Below are positions 21,651 through 31,100 of a stretch of 64,000 bases of DNA, piece by piece. Numbering within the stretch: position 1 is the stretch's first letter; each line of letters opens with the position of its first letter. The DNA is from Alphaproteobacteria bacterium (GTDB lineage Bacteria > Pseudomonadota > Alphaproteobacteria > Reyranellales > Reyranellaceae). Both the position numbers and the translations under genes were made by a program. The stretch spans positions 35,595 to 99,594 of the forward strand of contig VGCZ01000018.1 of NCBI GenBank assembly GCA_016869975.1. Direction: 5' to 3'. A model generated the notes under the pieces. That model worked only from the letters and a program-made list of their open reading frames with translations, did not search any database and was not told where the DNA came from.

Positions 21651-22376
21651 TCAGGCCGCGCGCTCGCGCGGCTCGCGCTCGGCGGCCTGCGCCGAGCGCA
21701 CCTGGATGATCTGCGCCAGGATCGAGATCGCGATCTCCGCCGGCGAGCGGCCGCCGAGGTTCAGGCCGACGGGCCCATGGATACGCGCGAACTGCGCGTC
21801 GGTGATGCCGGCCTCGTTCAGCCGCGCCTTGCGCTTGGCGTGCGTGTTGCGGCTGCCCAGCGAGCCGACATAGAAGGCGTCGGAGTTCAGCGCCACGATC
21901 AGCGCCGGATCGTCGAGCTTTGGGTCGTGGGTCAAGGTCACCACGGCGGTCGCCGGATCGGGCTTCAGCCGCTCCATCGCCTCGTCCGGCCAGTCGGTCA
22001 GCACGGTGACGCCGGGGAAACGGCTGTCGCTGGCGAAGGCGCGGCGCGGATCGATCACCGTGACATCGAAGCCGCTCATCGCTGCCATCGGCACCAGCGC
22101 CTGTGCGATATGGACGGCGCCGACCACGATCATGCGCTGCGGCGGGATGAACGCCTGCACGAAGAGCTTGCCCGAGGCCGTTTCGACCGTCTCGCTCTTG
22201 CCCGACTCGAGCGCGGCGCGGCCTGCCGCGACCGCAGCCGCGTCGCTGGCGAGCGCGCCCTCCGCGCGATCCTTGAAGATCAGCACTTCCTCGCCATCGG
22301 CGATGCGCTTGACCAGCACAACCGGCCGCCGCGCCGCGCGCGCGGCCTGCAAGGCGTCGAGAGTCGACAGTTTCAT
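21651..22376 (-). CDS. XdhC family protein, C-terminal Rossmann part
   Basis: A protein of 241 residues that corresponds to the NAD-binding-like C-terminal part of XdhC/CoxI, the factor that inserts sulfurated molybdenum cofactor into hydroxylases. Visible are MIVVGAVHIAQALVPMAAMSG (Rossmann turn), VTLTHDPKLDDPAL, YVGSLGSRNTHAKR and IHGPVGLNLGGRSPAEIAISI. The N-terminal CoxI domain is on the separate gene just upstream, 153 bases away. The ATG at 22376 has AGGA upstream. Longer readings run into the repeat and are rejected. Confidence 0.9.
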   Translation of the reverse strand: MKLSTLDALQAARAARRPVVLVKRIADGEEVLIFKDRAEGALASDAAAVAAGRAALESGKSETVETASGKLFVQAFIPPQRMIVVGAVHIAQALVPMAAMSGFDVTVIDPRRAFASDSRFPGVTVLTDWPDEAMERLKPDPATAVVTLTHDPKLDDPALIVALNSDAFYVGSLGSRNTHAKRKARLNEAGITDAQFARIHGPVGLNLGGRSPAEIAISILAQIIQVRSAQAAEREPRERAA

Positions 22377-22398
22377 CGCGTGTCCTTCCTCATATGGC

Positions 22399-22521
22399 TC
22401 CCTCTCCCCGTTTACGGGGAGAGGGTTGGGGTGAGGGGCTGAAGCAAGTGGCGCACGACCGCCCTGCGCAACCGGCGACTCCCCCTCACCCCGACCCTCT
22501 CCCCGCAAGCGGGGAGAGGGA
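22399..22521. repeat. Inverted pair of family-2 palindromes
   Basis: Two copies in opposite orientation, 22399-22438 and 22482-22521. Each contains a CTCTCCCCG...CGGGGAGAG hairpin followed by a GGGGTGAGGGG box. They fill the gap between the two xdhC halves and could fold into one large structure in the transcript. Confidence 0.8.
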
Positions 22522-22529
22522 GGAGAACG

Positions 22530-22853
22530 TCAGCCCACCTTCTCGACGAAGACCTGCACCTTGCCGCCGCAGGCCAGCCCGACATCCCAGGCCTGCTCGT
22601 CGGTGACGCCGAAATCGAGCAGACGCGGTTTGCCGTCCTTGATGGCGTCGAGCGCTTCCTTGACCACGGCGCCCTCGATGCAGCCGCCGGAGACCGAGCC
22701 CACCATGTTGCCGGCGCCGTCGATGGCGAGCTGGCTGCCCACCGGGCGCGGCGAGGAGCCCCAGGTCAAGGTCACCGTGGCCAACGCCACGTCCTTGCCG
22801 GCGTCCTTCCACTGGCGCACCGCGCCGAGGATGTCTTCCTGAGCCGGATTCAT
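22530..22853 (-). CDS. XdhC/CoxI family protein, N-terminal domain only
   Basis: A protein of 107 residues matching the XdhC_CoxI domain (TVTLTWGSSPRPVGSQLAID, VGSVSGGCIEGAVVKEA, FGVTDEQAWDVGLACGGKVQVFVE). Cys-containing SGGCIEG and ACGGK are family hallmarks. It lacks the Rossmann domain, which is the next gene. ATG at 22853 has GGAGG 7 bases upstream. It follows coxE by 13 bases and is part of the maturation operon. Confidence 0.9.
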   Translation of the reverse strand: MNPAQEDILGAVRQWKDAGKDVALATVTLTWGSSPRPVGSQLAIDGAGNMVGSVSGGCIEGAVVKEALDAIKDGKPRLLDFGVTDEQAWDVGLACGGKVQVFVEKVG

Positions 22854-22866
22854 CGTGCCCTCCATC

Positions 22867-24120
22867 TCATGCGGCCCGCGCGCGGTCGCGCCAGTCCGCC
22901 ATCGTCCGGCCGCCGCGACGCACTGGCTCGCTCAGCGCCGCCACCAGCTCGGCCAAGCTGTCGAGATTGTGCACCGGCCGGAAATCGTCGACATGCGGCA
23001 GCATCGCCCGGTTGCCCAGAGATTTTGGCTCGTACCCGTCGTAGCGCAAGAGCGGGTTGAGCCAGATCAGCCGGGAACAGGATTTGTGCAGCCGCTCCAT
23101 CTCCTCCGGCAGGCCCGCCGCGCCCTCGCGGTCGAGCCCGTCGGTGATCAGCAGCACCACGGCGCCCTGCCCCAGCACCCGGCGCGACCATTTCAGGTTG
23201 AACTCGTGCAGGGTGGCGCCGATGCGCGTGCCGCCGGACCAGTCCTCTACCTGGGCGCTGGCCTTGGCAAGGGCGACATCGACATCCTTGTCCCGAAGCG
23301 CGCGCGTCACGTTGTTGAGCCGCGTGCCGAAGGTGAAGCTGAATACCCGGTCGCGATCGCTCGCCAGCGCGTGCATGAAATGCAGGAACATCCGACTGTA
23401 CTTGCTCATCGAGCCGGAGATGTCGCAGAGGATAACCAGCGGCGGCGGCCGCCTTCGCGGTTCCTTCCGATGCAGCTCGATCACGCCGTGCGGCTTGAGC
23501 GAGGCGCGCATCGTGGCGCGCATGTCGATGCGGCTGCCATGCGCTGACGGCCGCGTGCGGCGGATGCGTCGGTCGGGGATCGGCAGGCGCAGGCGCTGGA
23601 TCGCGCGCAGCGCCTGGGCGATCTCGGCCGCCGACATTTGCTCGAAGTCGCGCGTCTGCAACAGCTCGCGGTCGGAGAAGGTCAAGGTCGCTTCGAGCTC
23701 CATCTTGGGCGGCTCCTCGGACTCCTCCTCCGGCGCCTGGCCGCGGCCCGATTGCAGGGCTTCCTGCAGGCGGCGGCTCATCTGCTTCTTGCTCTGGTCC
23801 TCCTCGAAGCCGCCGTCGATCTGCGGCAGCATCATGCCCATCATCTTCTCGAGCAGCTTGGGATTGCGCCAGAAGACGTGGAAGGCTTGATCGAAGATCT
23901 CGCGCTGGTCGCGGCGGTTCACGAACACGCTGTGCAGGGTCCAGTAGAAATCCTCGCGCCGGCCGAGCCCCGCCGCCTCGACCGCCTTCACCGCTTCGAG
24001 CACGCGGCCCGGGCCGATCGGCAGCCCCGCCGCGCGCAGGGTGCGCGCGAAGTTCATGATGTTGACGACGAGCTTGGGCTCGGCCGGCGGCTTCGGGGCT
24101 GAGCGGATGACTTCGGACAT
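22867..24120 (-). CDS. coxE: CoxE-like vWA domain protein
   Basis: A protein of 417 residues with a C-terminal von Willebrand A domain whose MIDAS residues are visible as CDISGSMSKY and ITDGLDRE, with SGGTRIG between them. The N-terminal half is helical, with an acidic linker (EEESEEPP) near residue 130. In aerobic CO dehydrogenase systems CoxE works with the MoxR-type ATPase CoxD to mature the Mo-Cu site. Here it starts 3 bases after coxD and feeds into the xdhC genes. Its partner enzyme is probably the CoxLMS set 8 kb away. Confidence 0.9.
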   Translation of the reverse strand: MSEVIRSAPKPPAEPKLVVNIMNFARTLRAAGLPIGPGRVLEAVKAVEAAGLGRREDFYWTLHSVFVNRRDQREIFDQAFHVFWRNPKLLEKMMGMMLPQIDGGFEEDQSKKQMSRRLQEALQSGRGQAPEEESEEPPKMELEATLTFSDRELLQTRDFEQMSAAEIAQALRAIQRLRLPIPDRRIRRTRPSAHGSRIDMRATMRASLKPHGVIELHRKEPRRRPPPLVILCDISGSMSKYSRMFLHFMHALASDRDRVFSFTFGTRLNNVTRALRDKDVDVALAKASAQVEDWSGGTRIGATLHEFNLKWSRRVLGQGAVVLLITDGLDREGAAGLPEEMERLHKSCSRLIWLNPLLRYDGYEPKSLGNRAMLPHVDDFRPVHNLDSLAELVAALSEPVRRGGRTMADWRDRARAA

Positions 24121-24123
24121 CGC

Positions 24124-25047
24124 CTAGGCAGCCGGCAAGGCCGCCACCTCGCTCTTCACGCGGCCGAGGATGGCGGCGGCCTCGATGCCCTGGATGCGCT
24201 GGATGTCATCCTGGTACTTCAGCAGGATACCCAGGGTGGAATCGATCACGTTGGGATCGAGGTCGAGCACGTTGAGCTCCGACAGCGCCTGCGCCCAGTC
24301 GATCGACTCGGCGACGCCCGGTGACTTGAACAGGTCCATGTTCCGCAGCGCCTGCACGAAGCCCACGACCTGCCGCGCCAGCGCCGCCGGCGCCTCGGGC
24401 GCCTTGGTGGCGAGGATCTGCCGCTCGCGCGCCGCGTCGGGATAGTCGACCCAGTGATAGAAGCAGCGGCGCTTGAGCGCATCGTGGATCTCGCGCGTGC
24501 GGTTCGAGGTGATGATCACGATCGGCGCTTCAGGGGCCTTCACCGTGCCCAGCTCGGGGATCGAGACCTGGAAATCGGAGAGCACCTCCAGCAGATAGGC
24601 TTCGAAGGGTTCGTCGGTGCGGTCGAGCTCGTCGATCAGCAGCACCGGCGGGCCGGCCGGATCGGGCTGCAGCGCCTCCAGCAGCGGGCGGCGAATCAGG
24701 AAGCGCTCGTTGAAGACGTCGCTGCCGAGCTGGTCGCGATCGACGGCGCCCTGCGCCTCGGCTAACCGGATCTCGATCATCTGCCGGGCGTAGTTCCACT
24801 CGTAGACGGCGGATGCCGCGTCGAGGCCCTCGTAGCATTGCAGGCGGATCAGCTTGCGGCCGAGCGTCTGGGCCAGGACCTTGGCGATCTCGGTCTTGCC
24901 GACGCCGGCCTCACCCTCGCAGAACAGCGGCCGGCCGCGTTTGAGAGCAAGGAAGAGGACTGTGGCGAGGCTGCGGTCGGCGATATAGTCGCCACGGCGC
25001 AGGAGATCGACCATGGCGTCGATCGACTCGGGTACTGGGGTGGACAT
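24124..25047 (-). CDS. coxD: CoxD-like MoxR family AAA+ ATPase
   Basis: A MoxR-type ATPase of 307 residues. Walker A is GEAGVGKTEIAKVL, Walker B is PVLLIDELDR, sensor 1 is IVIITSNRTREIHDALKRRC. It is the first gene of a five-gene maturation operon: coxD, coxE, xdhC-N, xdhC-C and the mobA fusion. In Oligotropha CoxD is needed for assembly of the active site of CO dehydrogenase. The ATG at 25047 is used. A TTG just before it is less likely. It is divergent from a small secreted protein gene. Confidence 0.92.
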   Translation of the reverse strand: MSTPVPESIDAMVDLLRRGDYIADRSLATVLFLALKRGRPLFCEGEAGVGKTEIAKVLAQTLGRKLIRLQCYEGLDAASAVYEWNYARQMIEIRLAEAQGAVDRDQLGSDVFNERFLIRRPLLEALQPDPAGPPVLLIDELDRTDEPFEAYLLEVLSDFQVSIPELGTVKAPEAPIVIITSNRTREIHDALKRRCFYHWVDYPDAARERQILATKAPEAPAALARQVVGFVQALRNMDLFKSPGVAESIDWAQALSELNVLDLDPNVIDSTLGILLKYQDDIQRIQGIEAAAILGRVKSEVAALPAA

Positions 25048-25164
25048 CAAAGCCGTGTGGTTGGGGGCAAAAGTAGAGTGACGTGTGATACTAGCGGGGC
25101 CGGGGATGACCTTGCCACACCGCTCGTATGGTGAGTGTTCACATCACTTAGGGGAAACTTCCAG

Positions 25165-25407
25165 ATGCGCAAGACAATACCGATGATCCTGGCGCTCGCC
25201 GCCGCGATGGCCATGGGATCAGCCTTCGCCGAGCAGAAGGGCCAGGGCAAGGGCGACCGCCCGGACAAGGCACAAGGCGTGACCCCAAAGGGCGGCGACA
25301 AGGGCGACAAGGCCGATGGCAAGGCGCCCCCCTCGAAAGTCGTCACTCCCAGAGACCCGGCCAGCGGTCAGGCGACCGGCAAGCGCCAGCACGGGCCAAT
25401 CCAGTAG
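25165..25407 (+). CDS. Small secreted Lys/Gly-rich protein
   Basis: A protein of 80 residues with a clear signal peptide (MRKTIPMILALAAAMAMGSAFA, cleavage near residue 22). The mature part is highly charged and low-complexity, full of KG, DK and PxK steps (EQKGQGKGDRPDKAQG). It resembles in layout the two small proteins at 52.6 and 53.1 kb (signal peptide, then GVTxKGxD and a Pro/Lys-rich tail), though similarity is weak. It ends 8 bases before an SDR gene. Function unknown. Confidence 0.65.
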   Translation: MRKTIPMILALAAAMAMGSAFAEQKGQGKGDRPDKAQGVTPKGGDKGDKADGKAPPSKVVTPRDPASGQATGKRQHGPIQ

Positions 25408-25415
25408 GAGTTCGG

Positions 25416-26159
25416 ATGTACGGTGACGTCCTGAGGGGAAAGAACGCGGTCGTCACCGGTGGTGCGCGCGGCATCGGGTTGGCGTGCGCGCAGGCGCTGC
25501 AAGCCGCCGGCGCGCGCATCGCGGTGTGGGATCGGGACGAGGCCGTCGCCCGGGAGTCGGCGGCGACCTTGCCCGGCGCCATCGCCGTGTCCGTCGACGT
25601 CGCCGACGACCGCTCGGTTGCGGCAGCGCTGGCGGATACCGAGAAGCGGCTGGGCGGCGTCGACGTCCTGGTCGCCAGTGCCGGCATCACTGGCCCCAAC
25701 GCGACGGTCGCCGACTATGACGTGCAGGCCTGGCGGCAGGTGATCGACATCAACCTCACCGGCGTCTTCGTCACCAACCGCGCCGTCGTGCCGGGCATGG
25801 TGGCGCGCAAATGGGGCCGCATCGTCAACATCGCCTCGATCGCCGGCAAGGAAGGCAACCCCAACGCCTCGGCCTATTCCGCCTCGAAGGCCGGCGTGAT
25901 CGGCCTGACCAAGTCGCTGGGCAAGGAGCTGGCGAATACCGGCGTGCTGGCGAACTGCGTCTGCCCGGCGGCAATCAAGACCGACATCTTCAAGCAGATG
26001 ACCCAGCAACACATCGACTTCATGCTGTCGAAGATCCCGATGGGCCGCTTCGCCACGGTCGAGGAAGCCGCCACCCTGGTGACCTGGCTGGCCTCGCCGC
26101 TGTGCAGCTTCAACACCGGCGCGGTGTTCGACCTCTCGGGTGGTCGCGCGACCTATTAG
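25416..26159 (+). CDS. SDR family oxidoreductase
   Basis: A classical short-chain dehydrogenase of 247 residues. The NAD(P) turn is TGGARGIG (15-22). An Asp after the second strand (VWDRDE) favours NAD over NADP. NAG is replaced by ASAG, and the catalytic pair is in YSASKAG. The end, NTGAVFDLSGGRATY, is close to 3-oxoacyl reductase/sugar dehydrogenase-like SDRs. It probably shares a transcript with the small protein upstream. Its stop overlaps the convergent tetR stop by 4 bases. Substrate unknown. Confidence 0.88.
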   Translation: MYGDVLRGKNAVVTGGARGIGLACAQALQAAGARIAVWDRDEAVARESAATLPGAIAVSVDVADDRSVAAALADTEKRLGGVDVLVASAGITGPNATVADYDVQAWRQVIDINLTGVFVTNRAVVPGMVARKWGRIVNIASIAGKEGNPNASAYSASKAGVIGLTKSLGKELANTGVLANCVCPAAIKTDIFKQMTQQHIDFMLSKIPMGRFATVEEAATLVTWLASPLCSFNTGAVFDLSGGRATY

Positions 26160-26821
26160 GTCGGAGCCAGACCGCGCACCGTCAGGTCGACCATCCCCTG
26201 GATCAGCGCCTGGCGGTCCGACCAGGGAAAGTCGGGTTCGTTGATCAAGGCCGACACCAGGCCGTGGCAGGCCATCCAGGACAGCTCGGCGCAGGTGACC
26301 GGCGGATGGGGCAGCTTGGCCCCGCCCTGCTCCAGCTCGATGAACTGGCGCTCGAGCATGGCAAAGGCGATCGCGCCCTTGATGCCGGGCTTCTCCGGAT
26401 CGCTGATATCGCCGCGATGGCCGGTATGGCGCACCGGCTCGGGCGCCTGCTCCTCCATGAAGATCAGCCGATACTCGCCGACATGCGCGAGGCCGAACCT
26501 GACATACGCCTCGCCCATCTGCCGCAGGCGGTCTCGGGGCGAACATTCAATACATTCAATGCTGTGGAAGAGTTCGATCAAGCGACCGAAAGTCTGGTCG
26601 CAGAGTGCCAGCATGATCTCGTCCTTGTCCTTAAAGTACAAGTACAAGGCTGGAGCAGAAACCCCTACACGATCAGCGATTTTCCGGATCGTAGTGGCGC
26701 CGTAACCCTCTTCGAGGAAGAGCGACTTCGCGGCGACGAGGATTTCGTCGCGCCGCGTGTGTCCCTCACCCCGGCGCTTGCGCCCCAGGGGTGCGACAGT
26801 CTGCGCTGCCACATTCACCAT
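26156..26821 (-). CDS. TetR/AcrR family transcriptional regulator
   Basis: A repressor of 221 residues. The N-terminal HTH domain (about residues 22-70) reads TRRDEILVAAKSLFLEEGYGATTIRKIADRVGVSAPALYLYFKDKDEI, seen in two overlapping short parts. The C-terminal ligand domain has WMACHGLVSALI. It is divergent from an RND pump, with two palindromes in the shared 109-base gap, and most likely represses both the pump and itself. A 20-residue basic extension precedes the HTH. Confidence 0.92.
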   Translation of the reverse strand: MVNVAAQTVAPLGRKRRGEGHTRRDEILVAAKSLFLEEGYGATTIRKIADRVGVSAPALYLYFKDKDEIMLALCDQTFGRLIELFHSIECIECSPRDRLRQMGEAYVRFGLAHVGEYRLIFMEEQAPEPVRHTGHRGDISDPEKPGIKGAIAFAMLERQFIELEQGGAKLPHPPVTCAELSWMACHGLVSALINEPDFPWSDRQALIQGMVDLTVRGLAPT

Positions 26822-26856
26822 TTTGTTCCTCTTGCGGGCGTGCCCGGGCTTGATCA

Positions 26857-26876
26857 GTTAACGACGGTAAGTTAAC
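26857..26876. promoter_or_regulatory. GTTAAC direct/inverted pair (candidate operator)
   Basis: GTTAAC (26857-26862) and GTTAAC (26871-26876), each self-complementary, lie 14 bases apart start to start, at the start point of the tetR promoter. A second TetR-type site is plausible. Confidence 0.45.
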
Positions 26877-26897
26877 ACTATTCAGTTCAGTTTGCAA
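26869..26897 (-). promoter_or_regulatory. Promoter for tetR
   Basis: TTGCAA (26892-26897) and TAACTT (26869-26874) are 17 bases apart and point to tetR. The -35 box falls inside the palindrome at 26885-26906, so binding there would shut the gene down (autoregulation). Confidence 0.5.
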
Positions 26898-26906
26898 TGA
26901 CTGAAC
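26885..26906. promoter_or_regulatory. Palindromic operator between tetR and the RND pump
   Basis: GTTCAGT (26885-26891), 8 bases, ACTGAAC (26900-26906): a perfect 7-bp dyad in the divergent promoter region. This is the expected form of a TetR operator. Confidence 0.7.
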
Positions 26907-26930
26907 GTTAGTTTACCCGGGAGTGCGGTC

Positions 26931-28085
26931 ATGCGTAAGCGCCTCGTTGCGGTGCTCGGTTCGGTTCTCGCGGTCAGCCTCGCCGGCGGCCTGAGCTTCG
27001 TGCTGTTCGCCTATCCCAAGCCGCCAACGCCCGCGTCGATCGCCGCGAAGCCCCCGGTCGTTCGTCCCGCCCGGGTGCAGGAGATCACCCTGCGCGGCCA
27101 GACCGAGCGCCTCACCCTGGCTGGCACGGTGGTGCCGCGCTACGAGACCACGGTCGGCTTCCGCGTCCCCGGCAAGATCGTCGAGCGGCTGGTCGAGGTC
27201 GGCGGGCGCGTCACGGCGGGCCAGCCGATCGCGCGTCTCGACCCGGCCGATATGAGGCTGGCCCATGACAATGCGCGCGCCGCACTGGCGGCGGCTGAGG
27301 CCGAGGCGGTGCGCGCCAAGGCCGATCTCGAACGCTATGTCGGCCTGAAGGGCACGTCGGCCTTCGTGCCGCAGATGCTCGACCAGCGGCAGTCTTTGGC
27401 CAACGCCGCGCAGGCGCGGCTTGAGCAAGCCAAGACGCAGCTCGACACCGCCGCCAACAATCTCGGCTACACCACGCTCAGCGCCGATTCCGATGGCGTC
27501 GTCACGGCGCTGATGATCGAGGTCGGCCAGGTCGTGTCCGCTGGCCAGCAAGTGGCCAAGATCGCCCGCCTCAACGAGCTGGAGATCCGCGTCGACGTGC
27601 CGGAGCAGCGTCTGGCGCTGCTGAGCGGCGCCTCGCGCGTCACCTACGATCTGTGGGCCGAACCCGGAATCGTGCGCGGCGCGACCTTGCGCGAGCTGGC
27701 GCCGATGGCCGACACGATCACGCGCACCTACGCCGCGCGCTTCGCCATCGCCGAGCGGCCGGCGCTGATCGCCATGGGCATGACCGCGACGCTCACGCTC
27801 GAGCGCGGCACGCAGGAGCGGCTCGCCGAGGTGCCGATGACCGCGATCTTCCAGCGCGGCACCGGCCCCGCCGTGTGGATCGTCGATCGGCAGAGCGGCG
27901 CGCTCGCGCTGCGGCCGGTGACGGTGGCGCGCTGGCGCGACGACAGCGCGCTGATCTCGGCCGGCCTCGGCGAGGGCGAGCTGATCGTGACTCAGGGCGT
28001 GCACAAGCTCGAGGTCGGCCAGCGCGTCAAGCCACAAACCAGCGCCACGTCCGACGCCGCCGTGGCGCAGAGCTTGGGCCAGTGA
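26931..28085 (+). CDS. RND efflux periplasmic adaptor subunit
   Basis: A membrane fusion protein of 384 residues (HlyD/AcrA type) that joins an inner-membrane RND pump to an outer-membrane channel. It has an N-terminal signal/anchor (about 5-26, no lipobox Cys). The first biotinyl-lipoyl half is VGFRVPGKIVERLVEVGGRVTAGQ, followed by a helical hairpin (about 105-165). The second lipoyl half is ADSDGVVTALMIEVGQVVSAGQ, and the beta-barrel domain follows. It is first in the tetR-regulated operon. No outer-membrane factor gene is adjacent. Confidence 0.94.
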   Translation: MRKRLVAVLGSVLAVSLAGGLSFVLFAYPKPPTPASIAAKPPVVRPARVQEITLRGQTERLTLAGTVVPRYETTVGFRVPGKIVERLVEVGGRVTAGQPIARLDPADMRLAHDNARAALAAAEAEAVRAKADLERYVGLKGTSAFVPQMLDQRQSLANAAQARLEQAKTQLDTAANNLGYTTLSADSDGVVTALMIEVGQVVSAGQQVAKIARLNELEIRVDVPEQRLALLSGASRVTYDLWAEPGIVRGATLRELAPMADTITRTYAARFAIAERPALIAMGMTATLTLERGTQERLAEVPMTAIFQRGTGPAVWIVDRQSGALALRPVTVARWRDDSALISAGLGEGELIVTQGVHKLEVGQRVKPQTSATSDAAVAQSLGQ

Positions 28086-28148
28086 TGCTTCCCTTGGGAC
28101 CGCCGGCGTCTCGCGGGCGGTCCCAGTCGACAACTCCGGACATTCACC

Positions 28149-31100
28149 ATGTCTAACCGCTTCAATCTCAGCACCTGGGCGCTGGAGCATCGCACGCTCA
28201 CGCTGTTCATGCTGATCGTGCTCACGATCGCCGGCACCCTGTCGTTCTTCAACCTTGGCCGCGCCGAGGATCCGCCCTTCACCATCAAGCAGATGGTGGT
28301 GTCGGTGGCCTGGCCCGGTGCTACGGCGCGCGAGATGGAGCAGCAGGTCACCGACAAGATCGAGACCAAGTTGCAGGAACTGCCCTATCTCTACAACGTC
28401 ACCTCCTACTCCCGGCCGGGCGAGGCCGTGATCTTCGTCAACCTGCAGGACAGCGTGCCGCCGAAGGAGGTCGCCGGCCTGTGGTATCAGGTGCGCAAGA
28501 AGATCGGTGACATCCGCAACACCCTGCCCCAGGGCGTGCTGGGGCCATTCTTCAACGACGAGTTCGGCGACACCTACGCGATGATCTGGGCCTTCGAAGG
28601 CGACGGCTACTCGCCGGCCGAGATGAAGGAGCTGATCAAGAAGGTCCGCCTGCGCCTGCTGCGCGTATCAGACGTCGCCAAGGCCGACATCTTCGGCGCC
28701 CAAGACGAGCGCGTGTATCTCGAGTTCTCGCATGTCCGCCTGGCGACGCTTGGCATCTCGGTGACGCAGCTCTTCGACGCGTTGCAGAAGCAGAACGCGA
28801 TGACCTCGGCCGGCGTGGTCGAGACGCCCTCCTCCCGCGTGGCGCTGCGCATCGACGCCGCGCCGACGACGGCGGCGGCGATCGGCGAGATCCCCATCAA
28901 CGCCGGCGGCCGTACCTTGCGCATCTCTGATGTCGCGGAGGTCAGGCGCGGCTACCAGGATCCCCAGACCTTCAGCATGCGCTTCATGGGCAAGCCGGCG
29001 CTCGGCCTGGGCCTCGTGATGTCGGCCGGCGGCAACATGCAGGCGCTGGGCAAGCTGCTCGACAAGGAGATAGCGGCGATCCAGGACGAGCTACCGGTTG
29101 GCATCACGGTGCACAAGGTCGCCTTCCAGCCCGACGTGGTCGATCGCTCGTTCTCCGAGTTCATCTATTCGCTGATCGAGGCGCTGGGCATCGTGCTGGC
29201 GGTGAGCTTTGTCAGCCTCGGCCTGCGCAGCGGCATCGTCGTGGCGCTCTGCGTGCCGCTGGTGCTGGCGATCACCTTCACGGCGATGGAGGTGATGGGC
29301 ATCAACTTCCACCGTATCTCGCTCGGCGCGCTGATCATCGCGCTCGGCCTGCTGGTCGACGACGCCATCATCGCCGTCGAGATGATGATGGTGAAGCTCG
29401 AGCAGGGCCACACCCGCATGGAGGCGGCGAGCTACGCCTACTCCTCCACGGCGTTCCCGATGCTGACCGGCACCCTGATCACCGCGGCCGGCTTCGTGCC
29501 CGTGGGTTTCGCGCGCTCCAGCGCCGGCGAGTACACCAACGCCATCTTCTGGGTTACCGCGATCGCGTTGATCGTGTCGTGGTTCGTCGCCGTGATCTTC
29601 ACGCCCTTCATCGGCTACCGCCTGCTGCCAACGCCCAAGTCGCACGCCGACGGCAAGCACGACGATCCCTACGACCGCCCGCTCTACCGCGCTTTCCGCC
29701 GCGTCGTGGTCTGGTGCCTCGATCATCGCTGGCTGGTGATCGGCGCCACGCTGGTCGCTTTTGCCGGCTCGCTCTTCGCCTTCCAGTTCGTGCAGAAGCA
29801 ATTCTTCCCCACCGCCAACCGGCCCGAGCTGATCATCGACCTGCGCCTGGCCGAGCAGTCGTCGTATGCCGCGACCGAAGCCGAGGTGAAGCGGTTGGAG
29901 GCCTGGCTGGCGCGCAACGAGAACGTGGTGAACTATGTCGCCTATGTCGGTGGCGGCTCGCCGCGCTTCTACCTGCCGACCCTGCCCGAGCTGAAGAACC
30001 CTGCCTTCGGCCAGCTCGTGGTGATGACCAAGGGCATCGATCAGCGCGAGCGGCTGGTCGCCGAGCTCGACGCCCTCTTCAACACCGACTTCGCCGCCGT
30101 GCGCGCTCGCGTGCAGCGCCTGCAGAACGGCCCGCCGGTGCAATACCCCGTGATGTTCCGCGTACTGGGCCAGGATCCGCAGGAGATCCGCGTGCTGGCC
30201 GAGAAGGTGCGCGCGGTGTTCAAGGCCGACCCCGACACGCGCGACATCAACTTCGACTGGTTCGAGCTGAGCAAGAGCGTGCGGCTCGATATCGACCACG
30301 CCAAGGCGCGCGCGCTGGGCGTCAACCCGCAGGATCTCGGCCAGGCCCTGCACACCTTGCTGTCGGGCACCACGGTGACGCAGTTCCGCGAGGGCGACGA
30401 GCTGATCGACGTCGTCGCCCGCGCCATCGCCGCGGAGCGCGTGGGCCTCGACAATCTCGACGGCATCACCGTGCGGGGCGCCAACGGCCCGGTGCCGCTG
30501 GGCCAGATCGCGCGGCTGAAATACGAGCTGGAGGAGCCGATCCTGTGGCGGCGCAACAAGGAGACCCTGATGACCGTGCGCGCCATGGTCGCCGACGGCG
30601 TGCAGGGGCCCGACGTTACCGCGCGCGTCGACAAGGCGCTGTCACAGCTGCGCGCGGCGCTGCCGACGGGCTATCGCATCGAGGTTGGCGGCGACAGCGA
30701 GGAGAGCGCCAAGAGCCAGGGCTCGATCTTCGTGCTGATGCCGCTGATGCTGTTCCTGATGCTGGGCTTCCTCATGCTGCAGCTGCAGAGCTTCTCCAAG
30801 CTGGCGCTGGTGTTCCTCACCGCGCCCCTGGGCCTGATCGGCGTGTCGCTGGCGCTGCTCAGCTTCAACTCGGCCTTCGGCTTCGTCTCGCTGCTGGGCG
30901 TGATCGCGCTGTCGGGCATGATCATGCGCAACTCGGTGATCCTGGTCGACCAGATCGACCAGGACATGCGCGACGGCCGCTCGGCCTACGACGCCATCGT
31001 AGAGGCCACCGTGCGCCGCTCGCGCCCGATTCTATTGACGGCGGCGGCGGCGATCTTCGCCATGGTGCCGCTGTCACGCTCGGTGTTCTGGGGCCCGATG

